Notes: a model not told the origin generated them from the sequence alone. Counted from the first letter of the stretch, positions 33,239 through 41,969 are shown. The stretch: 55,471 nucleotides of DNA from Deltaproteobacteria bacterium (GCA_029261795.1 JAJDAP010000028.1:1-55471); one strand, 5' to 3'. Made by a program: numbers and translations.

Positions 33239-34003
33239 ATGAAGAAACGACTCACGCGGCGCGCAATCGAGGTATCGATTCTCTGTTTCCTGATTCTGAT
33301 CATCACGACACCGAGTGCAGGAGCACGAGTCTCGAGCCTCGTGCTCGAGATGCTCCAGAACCTCGACGATCTCTCGCAGGCCGGCGAGCAGCTGGCCTTG
33401 GGGCAGTACGAGGGCGTCGCCGACGCCGCGCGTGCGCTCGACGCCCGCGCCGAGCAGATGCAGGGCATCGACCTCGCGAGCCTGGGGATCGATCCCGCAC
33501 GGGATTCGCAATGGGACGCCTTCCTGGCCGCACAGCGCCAAGCCGCGAACTCGGTCGCAGCGGCAGCCAAGAGCCAGGACGCCGGGGGCGTCCTGCTCGG
33601 TCTCCAGCTGCTGCAACAGACGGCCTGTCTGGGTTGTCACAGCACCTTCCGCGAATCCAATTCCCGCTTGCGCCCGGCCACCCTGTTCATGACCAGCTTC
33701 CTGAGCTCCTTGCGAGGGATGAACCGCGGGCTCGCGCTGAACGATTACGGTCTCGTCGCGGATCAGGCTCGCGAAATCGCAGCCCTGGCGCGGGTCATGG
33801 CGTGGGATCCCGTCATCGAGACGAATTTCGGGATCGCCGACGCCCCAGATCGGAAGCTCTTCCGGAGCCTGGCCAACCGCCTCGCAACAGAGGCAGGCCG
33901 GATCGAGCGCGGTGCCGCAGACGAGGACGCAACCACGGTATTGCAGGGCGTTCGCAGCATGTGGATGGATGGATGCATCGCGTGTCATGACAAGTTCCGT
34001 TAG
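33239..34003 (+). CDS. Tandem-domain cytochrome c' (class II, two hemes)
   Basis: An uncleaved or cleavable N-terminal helix (ILCFLILIITTPSAGA) precedes two consecutive four-helix-bundle repeats, each ending in the class II signature: CLGCHSTFR near residue 130 and CIACHDKFR at the C-terminus. Each repeat contains LxxLxxLxxAxxxLALxxYxxVADxAxxL-type helices. Cytochromes c' are usually single-domain; here two are fused head to tail, giving a diheme protein. Such domains bind NO or CO or carry electrons. As the last gene of the conduit operon (GGAGGG six bases before the ATG) it probably serves as a periplasmic partner. Confidence 0.82.
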   Translation: MKKRLTRRAIEVSILCFLILIITTPSAGARVSSLVLEMLQNLDDLSQAGEQLALGQYEGVADAARALDARAEQMQGIDLASLGIDPARDSQWDAFLAAQRQAANSVAAAAKSQDAGGVLLGLQLLQQTACLGCHSTFRESNSRLRPATLFMTSFLSSLRGMNRGLALNDYGLVADQAREIAALARVMAWDPVIETNFGIADAPDRKLFRSLANRLATEAGRIERGAADEDATTVLQGVRSMWMDGCIACHDKFR

Positions 34004-34124
34004 GGAACGTGCCGGTATCTCAGGGGCGTGGCGACGTAGCGTTTCTACTCGGGGGCAGCTGAGGGAAGGCCGCGACCCTGGTGGGCCGGCCTAACGTCGA
34101 GCTTCCACGCAGGCCCGAAGCACA

Positions 34125-34259
34125 ATGGAGACAGCCACCGCCCCATGTGGAGTCGATGGGCGCAGCCTGCAGGCGTTCCTCGGCCACACCGACGTTCGCT
34201 CCACCCGACGGTACGCCCAGCTCCAGAACACGGCGCTGCTCGCCGTTCTGCGCGCGCCA
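34125..34259 (+). pseudogene. Tyrosine recombinase C-terminal fragment
   Basis: Only the last part of a phage-type integrase remains: RSLQAFLGHTDVRSTRRYAQLQ, with the LGH histidine and the nucleophile Tyr. The catalytic arginines and the rest of the protein are absent. The frame runs on into the repeat region without homology. It marks the left edge of the island that ends at the IS91-type fragment. Confidence 0.75.
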
Positions 34260-34332
34260 ACGATTCCTGACGACCTATCGCTGGCCCGTCGTGGCCCTCT
34301 GGAGAGGGCCAGTAGTACCTTGATATCACGGG

Positions 34333-34397
34333 GAAATGGCATCCCCAACGGGACGCCTGTACGGAGCGCAACGCCCTCTCGAACCCAACGGGTTGGG
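34333..34397. repeat. Island-flanking repeat pair, left copy
   Basis: Two direct-repeat units lie here: a 21-bp unit (34333-34353, containing GGCATCCCCAACGGGA) and an 18-bp unit (34380-34397, CGAACCCAACGGGTTGGG), 26 bases apart. Identical units recur at 38168-38188 and 38253-38270. All four share the core CCCAACGGG. Confidence 0.8.
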
Positions 34398-34452
34398 GCA
34401 CCGCGAGGGCACCAGGCGCGTGGTGCGACGTCGGAGGAGCGCTCATCTGCTG

Positions 34453-37400
34453 CTACCTAGCGCGACTAGCACTGTGAGATGAAGGGCGCGCGCGTCTCAA
34501 GAAAAGCAGGCGTGATCCGAACCGGATCGTCACGAGGCCTCCGAGGACGAGAATGCTCAGTCCGGGCTCCGGTACATTCGCTACCACGGCATCGAAGTAG
34601 AATCCGTCACCCGGGCCAGATGCCGTCCACAGCGTCGAGGTGATGGCGAGATCCAGCGCACCGGTGAGGCCGGTCGCCCACGAGTTCAGCTGCACAACGC
34701 CGTCGTCAAGGAAGGCGAGCGCGGCCTGCGTCGTCCCGAACGCCATGTCGTAGACTGTGGCGCCCTCGATCTCGATTTCGATTCGCAGCTGCCCGATACC
34801 ACCAGCGGTCGCGACCGGGTCCAAGAAGGCGATGCGAATCGGGTCGACGAGGCTTAGCCCGGCAGTGTCAAAGGAGGCTTCGACGCGACTGGAGAGCATT
34901 ATCGACACTCCGTCCCCGTCGATCGGCGCAGCACCGCCGAGGGCCACGAGGAGGAGCGCCGTGGAAGGATCCTTGACCGCTGCCATCGCGGCCGCGTTGC
35001 CATCGAGAGCGTCCCCAACTTCTACAGCGCCCGGCCGCATGACCGCCAATGCAGCAACCTCGTGCGGGATCGCGAGGGCAACGTCGGCGGTTCCACTCGC
35101 GCTCGTTGCAGTCGCGAGCGCGCTCTTCGTCCCGATCGAGAAGGAGTCCGACATCGCGATCGCTCGAACCATGAACGGAGTCGAAACCAACGTCTCGCCG
35201 GTCTCTGCCGTCGACGCAACCTGCGTCAGCGCGCCGGTCGCAACTGCCTGCGCCGAAGCGAGACCACTGTCTGCCGATGCCGCCAAGCCCTCTCCGCCGA
35301 TCGCGAGGGCCGTCGCCTTCGCGTTGGTTAGCCCGTTTGCCTCTGCGTGGGCGTTCGCGTTTCCCCCGGTCAGGCCTCCGCCGCCCATTGCGCGTGCCAC
35401 AATGTCGAGCGCGCCTCCGCCCGGGTTTCCAGCGCGCAGCCGTGATTCCGCGCTGCCCCCGATACCTCGATCGCTCGATCCGTTCCCGACACCGCCTGCC
35501 ACGGTCTGGTCGAGCATCAAGAGGCCCGCCGTGGAACCCCGCAGCGCGTCTGTAGCTGCTGCAGATGTCCCGTGGCCGCCGCTCGCGCCGCTAAGGCCGA
35601 GACCGCCGGTCCCGCCGCGGACAGTGCCAGTCACCGTCACGTCTCCGCCGCCGGTGGAGACGCCCTCGGCATCGATGGAACCGGCAGTACCACCGGATCC
35701 CGCGCGGTGCCCGGTGCCGGACGCGGCACCGCCGAAGCCGCCCGCGCTCAAGGCGGACACCGAGACAAGGCTCCCTCCGGCGTTCTCCGCGTAGGCCGCG
35801 GCCGTGCCACCGGATCCTCCATCACCCCCGTCCGTGGCTGCTCCACCGCTGGAGCCGCTGCCACCACCACCGAACGAAGAGGCCGTTGCATTGGCTTGGC
35901 TATCGCCCTCGGTGATCGCGGTAGAAGACGCGACGCCGCTCGCCGCGAGACCGGCGATTCCATCGTCGTCACCGATCCTGCCGGCGCTTCCGCCGCTCGC
36001 ACTGGAAGTCGCCGTGACCTCGTGACCGTCTCCCTGCGTCGTCGCCATGGCGGTTGCCGTCCCCGTGGCAGCATCGCCGGGCCGCGGAGTCCCGGAACTC
36101 AAACTCGAGGTCCCGGCACCGCCTTCGCCTCCGCGGGCTTCGGCGTTGGCGGATGCGAATCCGGCGTCGTTGGCCGCATTCGCGATCGCTTCGCCTGCCG
36201 CGCCGTCGGCTGCCGAAGCGTTGTGATCGCTTCCGCCGCCGGGGCCACCAATGCCGCTTGTGTTGACGGAAAGGCCATCGTTGCTCGTACTGTGACTCAG
36301 CGAACTGAAGCCCGTAGCAGCGAGACCCGGTGTGCCACCGCCACTCGCAGAACCGCCAGTGCCGCCCCCGGCCGCCTGGCTCAAGATCAATACGCCGGAC
36401 GTTGCGCCACCGACGGCGTCGATAAGCGAGGCGTCCACACCGTTTCCCGCCAGGCCTCCCTCACTGGATCCCCCGGAAAGATGCCTTAGCGTGGCCGAGA
36501 CGGTGACCCGGCCGCCACCCGTGGATTCGCCCCAGACGGTTCCGAGCGATGCGATCCCGGCCTTGCCTCCATTCGCGCCACGCTCGCCCTTTCCACCCCC
36601 CCCGCCAGTTACCTCAGTGGTAACGCGAACATCTGCCGAGCCCGTCATGTGGATGGAGGCCGTACCCGTACCGCCATCTCCAGCGTGGCCGACGACACCA
36701 CCGCTCTCGGTCCCATTCCCGCCGGATCCGCCTCGTGAGATCGCGACTCCTGAGAGATCTCCCACGACGGGATTGGTTCCGGTTAGCTGCGACTCAGCGT
36801 TTCCAGCAGTCCCGACCACGCCGCCGAGGCCATCCCCGGCCGCGCCGCCGGAGGCCTCTTGGCGCAGGATGAGTTCGCCGTCGGAAGAACCCGAGACCGC
36901 GTCGACCAGAATGCTGTCCGCACCGTTGCCTCCGATCCTTGCGTCGCCGCCGTCGCCTCCTGTTTGGACTGCAGTTGCAATCGCGAAGGTCGAGCCCCGG
37001 GCGTGCGCCTCGGAGGAGGCGGATGCAGTGCCTCCGTCGCCTCCTCGATCGGCGGCAGGCGCGACACCGGGCGTCTTCCCACCGCCAGATCCTCCGACGG
37101 CCTCCGAGAAAGCCCTGGCTCCTTGCGATCCGTTGCTAGTCGTGCGCGCGACCGAGGTCGCGTCGCCGCCCGCACCGGACTGCCCGCGCCAACCCGCGCC
37201 TCCGACACCTCCTACGGCGAGATCCGTCGCCAGTGCAAGGCCAGCGCCGGTCGCCGTTGCCGCGGACTGGCTAGTCGCGTCGCCGCCGTCGCCGGCGAGC
37301 GCACCGCCCGAAGTTGTCTGGCTATGGCCGCCGCGGCCTCCCGTGGCCGTGCTCTCAGCGATTGCAGCAAACGATCCGACTGCGGACGACGTCACACCCG

Positions 37401-37872
37401 CGCTCGACGTAGCCGCGCCGCCAGCCCCGCCGATACCGCTCGTCCCAGGCGCTCCCGGGACAATCGCCCCCCCGGCCGCCCCGCCCTCGCCTCCCGTGCC
37501 ACCCGTTGCGGTGCTCGTTGTTCGGGAACTGAGAACATTGTTTACCGCGGCGGTGGAGAACGCTGCCCCTCCGCCTCCCCCAGCTCCGCCGTCGGACCCG
37601 TCGGCGCCGCTGGTCCCGTCGCCCCCGTCACCCCCGTCTCCTCCTGCACCACCCGTCGCGCTCGCGGTATTGACATTGTCGGATAGCGCGATCGCGTCGG
37701 CACTCACGCCGCTACCCGCGCCGCCAGCGGCACCCGGCTGGCTCGGATTGCCGTCGGCCCCCTGGGTGCCCGGTACTCCGTTACTCCCGACATTGGTAAC
37801 TGTCTCGGCCGAAGCGAGGCCGGCCGCAGCAAGTAGGGCACAGAGGGCCCCTAACAGGATCAGGATCCGCAT
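34453..37872 (-). CDS. Giant Gly/Ala/Ser-rich PEP-CTERM surface protein
   Basis: This protein has 1,139 aa from the ATG at 37872. The signal peptide MRILILLGALCALLAAAGLASA is followed by about 950 residues of Gly-Gly-x-Gly-Gly and Ala/Ser/Thr repeats (GGAGGDGGDGG, ATGGTGGEGG). At least three larger units share DAxxGxxxGxLxLxQ followed by a Gly-rich tail (near VDAVSGSSDGELILRQ, IDAVGGATSGVLILSQ, TDALRGSTAGLLMLDQ). The last 200 residues are more globular and end in VPEPGLSILVLGGLV, a membrane helix and an Arg cluster, i.e. a PEP-CTERM signal for exosortase processing. A role in the cell surface or biofilm matrix is likely. Flanking repeats and recombinase fragments suggest acquisition by transfer. 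Confidence 0.8.
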   Translation of the reverse strand: MRILILLGALCALLAAAGLASAETVTNVGSNGVPGTQGADGNPSQPGAAGGAGSGVSADAIALSDNVNTASATGGAGGDGGDGGDGTSGADGSDGGAGGGGGAAFSTAAVNNVLSSRTTSTATGGTGGEGGAAGGAIVPGAPGTSGIGGAGGAATSSAGVTSSAVGSFAAIAESTATGGRGGHSQTTSGGALAGDGGDATSQSAATATGAGLALATDLAVGGVGGAGWRGQSGAGGDATSVARTTSNGSQGARAFSEAVGGSGGGKTPGVAPAADRGGDGGTASASSEAHARGSTFAIATAVQTGGDGGDARIGGNGADSILVDAVSGSSDGELILRQEASGGAAGDGLGGVVGTAGNAESQLTGTNPVVGDLSGVAISRGGSGGNGTESGGVVGHAGDGGTGTASIHMTGSADVRVTTEVTGGGGGKGERGANGGKAGIASLGTVWGESTGGGRVTVSATLRHLSGGSSEGGLAGNGVDASLIDAVGGATSGVLILSQAAGGGTGGSASGGGTPGLAATGFSSLSHSTSNDGLSVNTSGIGGPGGGSDHNASAADGAAGEAIANAANDAGFASANAEARGGEGGAGTSSLSSGTPRPGDAATGTATAMATTQGDGHEVTATSSASGGSAGRIGDDDGIAGLAASGVASSTAITEGDSQANATASSFGGGGSGSSGGAATDGGDGGSGGTAAAYAENAGGSLVSVSALSAGGFGGAASGTGHRAGSGGTAGSIDAEGVSTGGGDVTVTGTVRGGTGGLGLSGASGGHGTSAAATDALRGSTAGLLMLDQTVAGGVGNGSSDRGIGGSAESRLRAGNPGGGALDIVARAMGGGGLTGGNANAHAEANGLTNAKATALAIGGEGLAASADSGLASAQAVATGALTQVASTAETGETLVSTPFMVRAIAMSDSFSIGTKSALATATSASGTADVALAIPHEVAALAVMRPGAVEVGDALDGNAAAMAAVKDPSTALLLVALGGAAPIDGDGVSIMLSSRVEASFDTAGLSLVDPIRIAFLDPVATAGGIGQLRIEIEIEGATVYDMAFGTTQAALAFLDDGVVQLNSWATGLTGALDLAITSTLWTASGPGDGFYFDAVVANVPEPGLSILVLGGLVTIRFGSRLLFLRRARPSSHSASRAR

Positions 37873-38377
37873 GGATTGGTTCCGCTCTGTCGCTCCAGTG
37901 GGGACATGAGGATGAGCCGAAGCGTGCCCAAAGTTAGGTGGCACCAAAAGACTGGAAGTGGCAACAGCGTCCCGCGGAGTCAGACCCGCGCGTGACCGCG
38001 CGTTCCACCCCAGCAACCCTCGCCCTCGCTTGGCAGCCGGCGATCCTGTCGCAGATCTCGCGAAAGTTTGCGTTCGGGACGGTGTTCGAGTGCGCCCGGC
38101 TTCGCCTCACGGGCACCAGGCTGGTGCCGCCCCTCGATTTCGGCAGCTACAGGCCCTAGACGTACCCGAAATGGCATCCCCAACGGGATTCGAACTCGGA
38201 TGGCGGAGGCAGAAAGGGCCTTCTAGTGCATCGAGAGAGCGTTAGAGGCCAGCGAACCCAACGGGTTGGGTCCCCAACTGGCCCCCAAGAACCGCGCGTC
38301 CTTCTGCTTTCTCGGCGAAGGCCCTGGCCCGATATCCGGACGCAATCGTTCCGGTGTCACGACACTCGATCGGATCT
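37873..38377. other. Right flank of the island, no gene
   Basis: About 500 bases between the start of the giant PEP-CTERM gene and the IS91-type fragment. It must contain the promoter of the giant gene (not placed) and holds the right-hand repeat pair. TTCGAA next to the repeat at 38188 resembles a tRNA T-loop, but no tRNA can be folded. Confidence 0.5.
38168..38270. repeat. Island-flanking repeat pair, right copy
   Basis: Exact copies of the 21-bp unit (38168-38188) and the 18-bp unit (38253-38270) found at the left edge, here 64 bases apart instead of 26. The distance between left and right 21-bp copies is 3,835 bases, enclosing only the giant PEP-CTERM gene. Confidence 0.8.
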
Positions 38378-38640
38378 ATGATCCGACCGACGCTCTACCC
38401 CACTCCGGTCCCGGCCTGGGACCCCGTGGCCGAGTACGAGCGCCATCAGCCGGAGAAGACGCTCCTTCACGAGGTCGTCCGCGAGCAGCTCGAGGGCTTC
38501 CTCGCGAATTCGTTCTACCGGGATCAGGCGGCTCCCCGCTTCGTCGAGCATGAGCTTCGCTCATTCCTGCGCTGCGGCGTCCTCGCGCACGGCTTGCTCC
38601 GACTCCACTGCGACGACTGCGGCCACGACAACGTCGGACA
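38378..38640 (+). pseudogene. IS91-family transposase, N-terminal fragment
   Basis: The peptide has LLHEVVREQLEGFLA, PRFVEHELRSFLRCGVLAHGLLRLHCDDCGHDN, the N-terminal zinc-binding region of IS91/ISCR-type rolling-circle transposases. Homology stops abruptly after CGHDNV, before the second zinc pair and the catalytic tyrosine region, so it is inactive. It sits directly downstream of the island repeat and abuts the end of the SDR gene. Confidence 0.78.
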
Positions 38641-38707
38641 TGCGCGTACTGTACTCGGCGCGGTGCCGGGGACCACTCGGCTCAGGGCATTCCCGGCATC
38701 GCCGGCC

Positions 38708-39541
38708 TCACGAGCCCCCCTCGTCCGGCAACGGTCCGTAGACGTACTGCCCGTCGCGGGGGTGGTGGTACCAGCCGCCTGCCGCGTGGGTGCCGCCGTC
38801 CACGTGGAGGGTCTGGCCCGTGAGATAGCGCGATAGGTCTGAGGCCAGGAAGACGGCGACGCCGCCGATATCGGCGGGATCGCCCAGTCGGCCGAGCGGA
38901 ACCGTGAGTTTTGCGCGCTCTTGGCTGGCCGCGTCCATGAGGGCACTCATGCCTTCGGTCATGCAGATGTCGGGTGCGATCGCATTCACGCGGATATTGT
39001 TAGGTGCGAGTTCCAGCGCAAGTGTCTTGGTGAAGTTGATGGCTCCGGCCTTGGCGGCGGCGTAGGTCGCGTAGAGGGGCGCGGCGCGCACACCCTCGAT
39101 CGAAACCAGGTTGATCATGCTGCCGCCGCGGTCATGAGCGATCAGCCAGCGGGCCACGCTCTGGCTGCAGTGATAGATGTGCTTGAGGTTCGCGTTGTGC
39201 AGTGCGTCCCAGCCCTTCTCGCTGGTTTCGAGGAACGGCGCTGCAAAGACACCGCCCGCGTTGTTGACGAGGATGTCGATCCCGCCAAATCGTCGGACCG
39301 TCTCGGCGACCGCCCGTTCGACCGCCTCGCCGTCTCGGACGTCCACTTCCAGGGCGAGGATGTCTCCGCCGTCGGCGCCGACCTCGGCCGCGGCTCGTGC
39401 GACTCGGTCCGGATCCCGCTCGAAAATTGCGACGCGGGCGCCGAAGGCCAAGAAGGCGCCCGCGATTCCGCGACCGATCCCCGCGCCGCCCCCGGTCACG
39501 ATGGCGACTTTGTCGGTCAGCAGAACGTCGTTGGGAGTCAT
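38708..39541 (-). CDS. SDR family NAD(P)-dependent oxidoreductase
   Basis: This is a classical short-chain dehydrogenase of 277 aa. The cofactor motif is TGGGAGIG near residue 17, NNAGG follows in the middle, and the catalytic Ser and YxxxK are in INLVSIEG and YATYAAAKAG. The C-terminal part PDICMTEGMS and LASDLSRYLTGQTLHVDGG is typical of 3-oxoacyl-ACP-reductase-like SDRs, with an extra tail of about 20 residues (GWYHHPRDGQYVYGPLPDEGG). The substrate is unknown. It is divergent from the AhpD-like/epimerase pair, 70 bases apart, suggesting shared control. Confidence 0.93.
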   Translation of the reverse strand: MTPNDVLLTDKVAIVTGGGAGIGRGIAGAFLAFGARVAIFERDPDRVARAAAEVGADGGDILALEVDVRDGEAVERAVAETVRRFGGIDILVNNAGGVFAAPFLETSEKGWDALHNANLKHIYHCSQSVARWLIAHDRGGSMINLVSIEGVRAAPLYATYAAAKAGAINFTKTLALELAPNNIRVNAIAPDICMTEGMSALMDAASQERAKLTVPLGRLGDPADIGGVAVFLASDLSRYLTGQTLHVDGGTHAAGGWYHHPRDGQYVYGPLPDEGGS

Positions 39542-39611
39542 GCCCCGAGTGTTTGTCGAATCAGGGGATCCTGCAAGCTACGCTTGGAGATTGCTCACCC
39601 GGAGGCACGTC

Positions 39612-40196
39612 ATGCCCCGAATCGAACCGATTCCCCGCGACGAGCTCGAAGCGGAGGCCCGCGCGATCATCGACGGAGGGGTCGCAGACGGGCTCTATGC
39701 GACGCCAGTTCCGCTCCAGGTCTTCGCTTACCGGAGCGAGCAGTTGCGTTCCCTGCATCAGGCCCGCCTCGACCGGGGCCAGGATACCTTGCTCGGCGGG
39801 CGCATCCTCGAGCTGATCCGGATTCGAAGCGCGCAGCTCGGCACCTGCCAGCCTTGCATGCAGTCGCGCAAGCACGACTCGGTGACCGAGGAAGACGTCG
39901 CCGCACTGCTCGACCCGGAGCATCGCACGCTCAGCGACCAGGAGCGCATGGCGCTCGAGTTCCTCGACCTGCTCTCCGCAGACCACCACGCACTGGACGA
40001 CGCGTTCTACCGCCGGCTCGGCGCGGTGTTTACTGCCGCGCAGATCATCGAACTCGGCTTCAGCTGCGCGGAAACGATGGGCGTCCACCGCTTCATTCAC
40101 ACCCTCGACATCTTCGGGGAACGCGAGCCCGTGATCGCCTACTCGAAGGAAGAGGTCGATGCAGCGCGCACGACCGCGAACGGCAAGGACCGGTGA
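39612..40196 (+). CDS. Carboxymuconolactone decarboxylase / AhpD-like protein
   Basis: This protein of 194 aa has the AhpD-like helical fold. The redox-type motif is CQPCMQSRK in RIRSAQLGTCQPCMQ (CxxC followed by a basic residue and His in KHDS), a common variant of the CMD-family CxxCxxxH site. TLSDQERMALEFLDLLSADHHALDDAFY and IIELGFSCAETMGVHRF match the C-terminal helices. It may act as a peroxidase or disulfide reductase. GGAGG lies about seven bases before the ATG. It overlaps the following epimerase gene as GTGA, so the two are co-translated. Confidence 0.88.
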   Translation: MPRIEPIPRDELEAEARAIIDGGVADGLYATPVPLQVFAYRSEQLRSLHQARLDRGQDTLLGGRILELIRIRSAQLGTCQPCMQSRKHDSVTEEDVAALLDPEHRTLSDQERMALEFLDLLSADHHALDDAFYRRLGAVFTAAQIIELGFSCAETMGVHRFIHTLDIFGEREPVIAYSKEEVDAARTTANGKDR

Positions 40197-41176
40197 GCCG
40201 GATCTTCGTGACTGGGGCCACGGGGCTCACGGGATCGCACGTCTGCGCGCAGCTCCTCGAGCGGGGCGACCAGGTTCGCGCCCTCGCTCGCCCGGGCGCT
40301 GAGACGGCCCCGCTCGCAGCCATGGGTGTGGAGCTTGCAGAGGGCGATATCACGAATCCAGAAAGTGTGCGAAAGGCAGCAGAGGGTTGCGAGGCAAGCA
40401 TCCACTGCGCGGCATTGCTAGGCGGATCCAGCCAGGATTTGGCAGATTTCGAGGCGGTCAACTTTCGCGGGACCTGTCACGTGCTCGACGCTGCCAAATT
40501 GCACGGCATGAGACGCGTGGTGGTGCTCAGTACAGGAACCTTCTTCGACACCACTGGCGACGAGCCCACGGAGGAGGCCCCGATCTCGGATCAGCCGGGC
40601 GACGATCCCTACTCGGTGACCAAGCTCGCTGCCTTCAGGGAGGCGCAAACACGGGCTGCTGCGGGCGAGGACGTGGTCACGTGCCACCCCGGTGCGATCT
40701 ACGGTCCGGGCCCGGTGCCGAAGCGTGCGCTGGCTCGGACCAGTTTCAATCGCGTTCTGCTGGCCGCACTCCAGGGAAAGATCACGCGGTACATCGCCTT
40801 CCCGGTGACCTGGGTCTTCGCGGACGATGTCGCGCGTGGCTCGATCGCGGCCCTCGACCACGGGGTTTCGGGTGAGCGCTATGTCCTCGAGGGCCGTCCC
40901 GAAGATGTCTCGAGCACGGCTCAGGGATGCAACCGGATCTGCGAGATCGCAGGCTTGCCGCATCGGGTCGAAGACGTCACGGCCTCCGACGACCCTGCGC
41001 TCCTGGCTGAGTTCGGTCCGACACTCGTCGCGATCGCCAGGAGTGAGCGCGGAGATCCAAGCCGGCGCTCGGGCGACAACCCGACCCATCGGCGGCTCGG
41101 CTACGAGCCCACTGCCATGGACGTGGGCTTCGTTGCTCTCGTCGAGTGGCTGCGCGAGCTGGGACGCATCGACTAG
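40193..41176 (+). CDS. NAD-dependent epimerase/dehydratase family protein
   Basis: This extended SDR has 327 aa. The Rossmann motif VTGATGLTGSHVCAQLLERGDQV starts the protein; VRALARPG, EGDITNPESVRKAAEGCEASIHCAAL and the catalytic YSVTKLAAF (YxxxK) follow, then CHPGAIYGPG. The family includes 3-beta-hydroxysteroid dehydrogenases and dihydroflavonol reductases, and the HPGAIYGPG region fits that group. The GTG start overlaps the previous stop. With SDRs on both sides it may belong to an alcohol/ketone interconversion pathway. Confidence 0.9.
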   Translation: MSRIFVTGATGLTGSHVCAQLLERGDQVRALARPGAETAPLAAMGVELAEGDITNPESVRKAAEGCEASIHCAALLGGSSQDLADFEAVNFRGTCHVLDAAKLHGMRRVVVLSTGTFFDTTGDEPTEEAPISDQPGDDPYSVTKLAAFREAQTRAAAGEDVVTCHPGAIYGPGPVPKRALARTSFNRVLLAALQGKITRYIAFPVTWVFADDVARGSIAALDHGVSGERYVLEGRPEDVSSTAQGCNRICEIAGLPHRVEDVTASDDPALLAEFGPTLVAIARSERGDPSRRSGDNPTHRRLGYEPTAMDVGFVALVEWLRELGRID

Positions 41177-41195
41177 CGCTCGCGGGTAGCCCCGG

Positions 41196-41969
41196 TCAGG
41201 AATGGCTCGACATTCCGCCATCGATCACGATGGCCTGGCCGGTGACATAGCGCGAGTCGTCCGACGCCAGGAAGACGACCAGATTCGCGACATCCTGCGG
41301 TTCGCCCACATTCGGTGTCAGCAGCTGTTCCTGATAGGCAGCGAGCATCTCCGCCGGAACCTGGGCGGCCACTGCTTCCGTCAGGATCAAGCCCGGGACG
41401 ATCGTATTGGCCCGGATTCCCTGGCGCCCGTACGCAGTCGCCACGTACATGGTGACCGCATGCACCCCTGCCTTGGACGCACCGTACGCCGCGCGCACGC
41501 GGTCGCCCTTCAGGGCCGCCCCCGAAGACATGTTGACGATGGAAGCCCCACCCCGACTCGCGAGCATCTGCGGAATCGCGTGCTTGCAAGTGAGCATCTG
41601 GCTTCGCAGGTTGACGGCCATCGCCTGGTCCCAGACTGCGGTCGTCATCTCCGCGATCGCCGTGTCCCGCGACAACGGCTCGGGCGCGGTGAGGGCTGCA
41701 TTGTTATGAAGGATGTCCAGCCGCCCGAAACGCTCGATCGTGGATCGAATCAGCGTCGCAACCGCGCTCTCCTCGGCCACGTCCGTTGCGACAGCGATCG
41801 CATCTCCTCCCCCAGCGACGATCGTATCGGCGACCGCCATCCCCCCGTCCGCATCGATGTCGGCAACCACGACCCGAGCGCCTTCGCGAGCGAGTGCCAG
41901 ACACGTCGCTCGGCCGATGCCCCGGGCGCCGCCCGTCACGATCGCGACCCTGTCGGAAAGGCGGCTCAT
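41196..41969 (-). CDS. SDR family oxidoreductase
   Basis: This classical SDR has 257 aa: TGGARGIGRATCLALAREGARVVVADIDADGG (Asp after the second strand suggests NAD preference), HNNAAL, the catalytic Ser in VNMSSGAALKG and YGASKAG (YxxxK). The C-terminal LASDDSRYVTGQAIVIDGG is standard. AAGGG lies before the ATG. It converges on the epimerase, 19 bases apart, with no clear terminator between them. Substrate is unknown. Confidence 0.93.
   Translation of the reverse strand: MSRLSDRVAIVTGGARGIGRATCLALAREGARVVVADIDADGGMAVADTIVAGGGDAIAVATDVAEESAVATLIRSTIERFGRLDILHNNAALTAPEPLSRDTAIAEMTTAVWDQAMAVNLRSQMLTCKHAIPQMLASRGGASIVNMSSGAALKGDRVRAAYGASKAGVHAVTMYVATAYGRQGIRANTIVPGLILTEAVAAQVPAEMLAAYQEQLLTPNVGEPQDVANLVVFLASDDSRYVTGQAIVIDGGMSSHS

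Noticed and set aside
36332..37909. Long proline-rich plus-strand frame inside the giant Gly-rich gene
   Set aside because: It is the mirror of GGC/GCC repeats: Gly/Ala codons read backwards give Pro/Ala. The minus strand has the signal peptide and PEP-CTERM end.
34085..38245. Integron attC sites suggested by CCTAAC and GTTAGA near the island edges
   Set aside because: CTAAC-type strings occur throughout the window and no paired R/L boxes with the attC layout were found; no integron integrase is present.
38168..38260. tRNA-like 3' end next to the right island repeat
   Set aside because: TTCGAA resembles a T-loop, but the T-stem does not pair and no acceptor, D or anticodon arms can be drawn, so no tRNA gene is called.
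38921..40192. N-terminal extension of the epimerase frame upstream of GTG 40193
   Set aside because: The Rossmann motif starts right after 40193; the extension is antisense to the SDR and out of frame with the AhpD-like gene.
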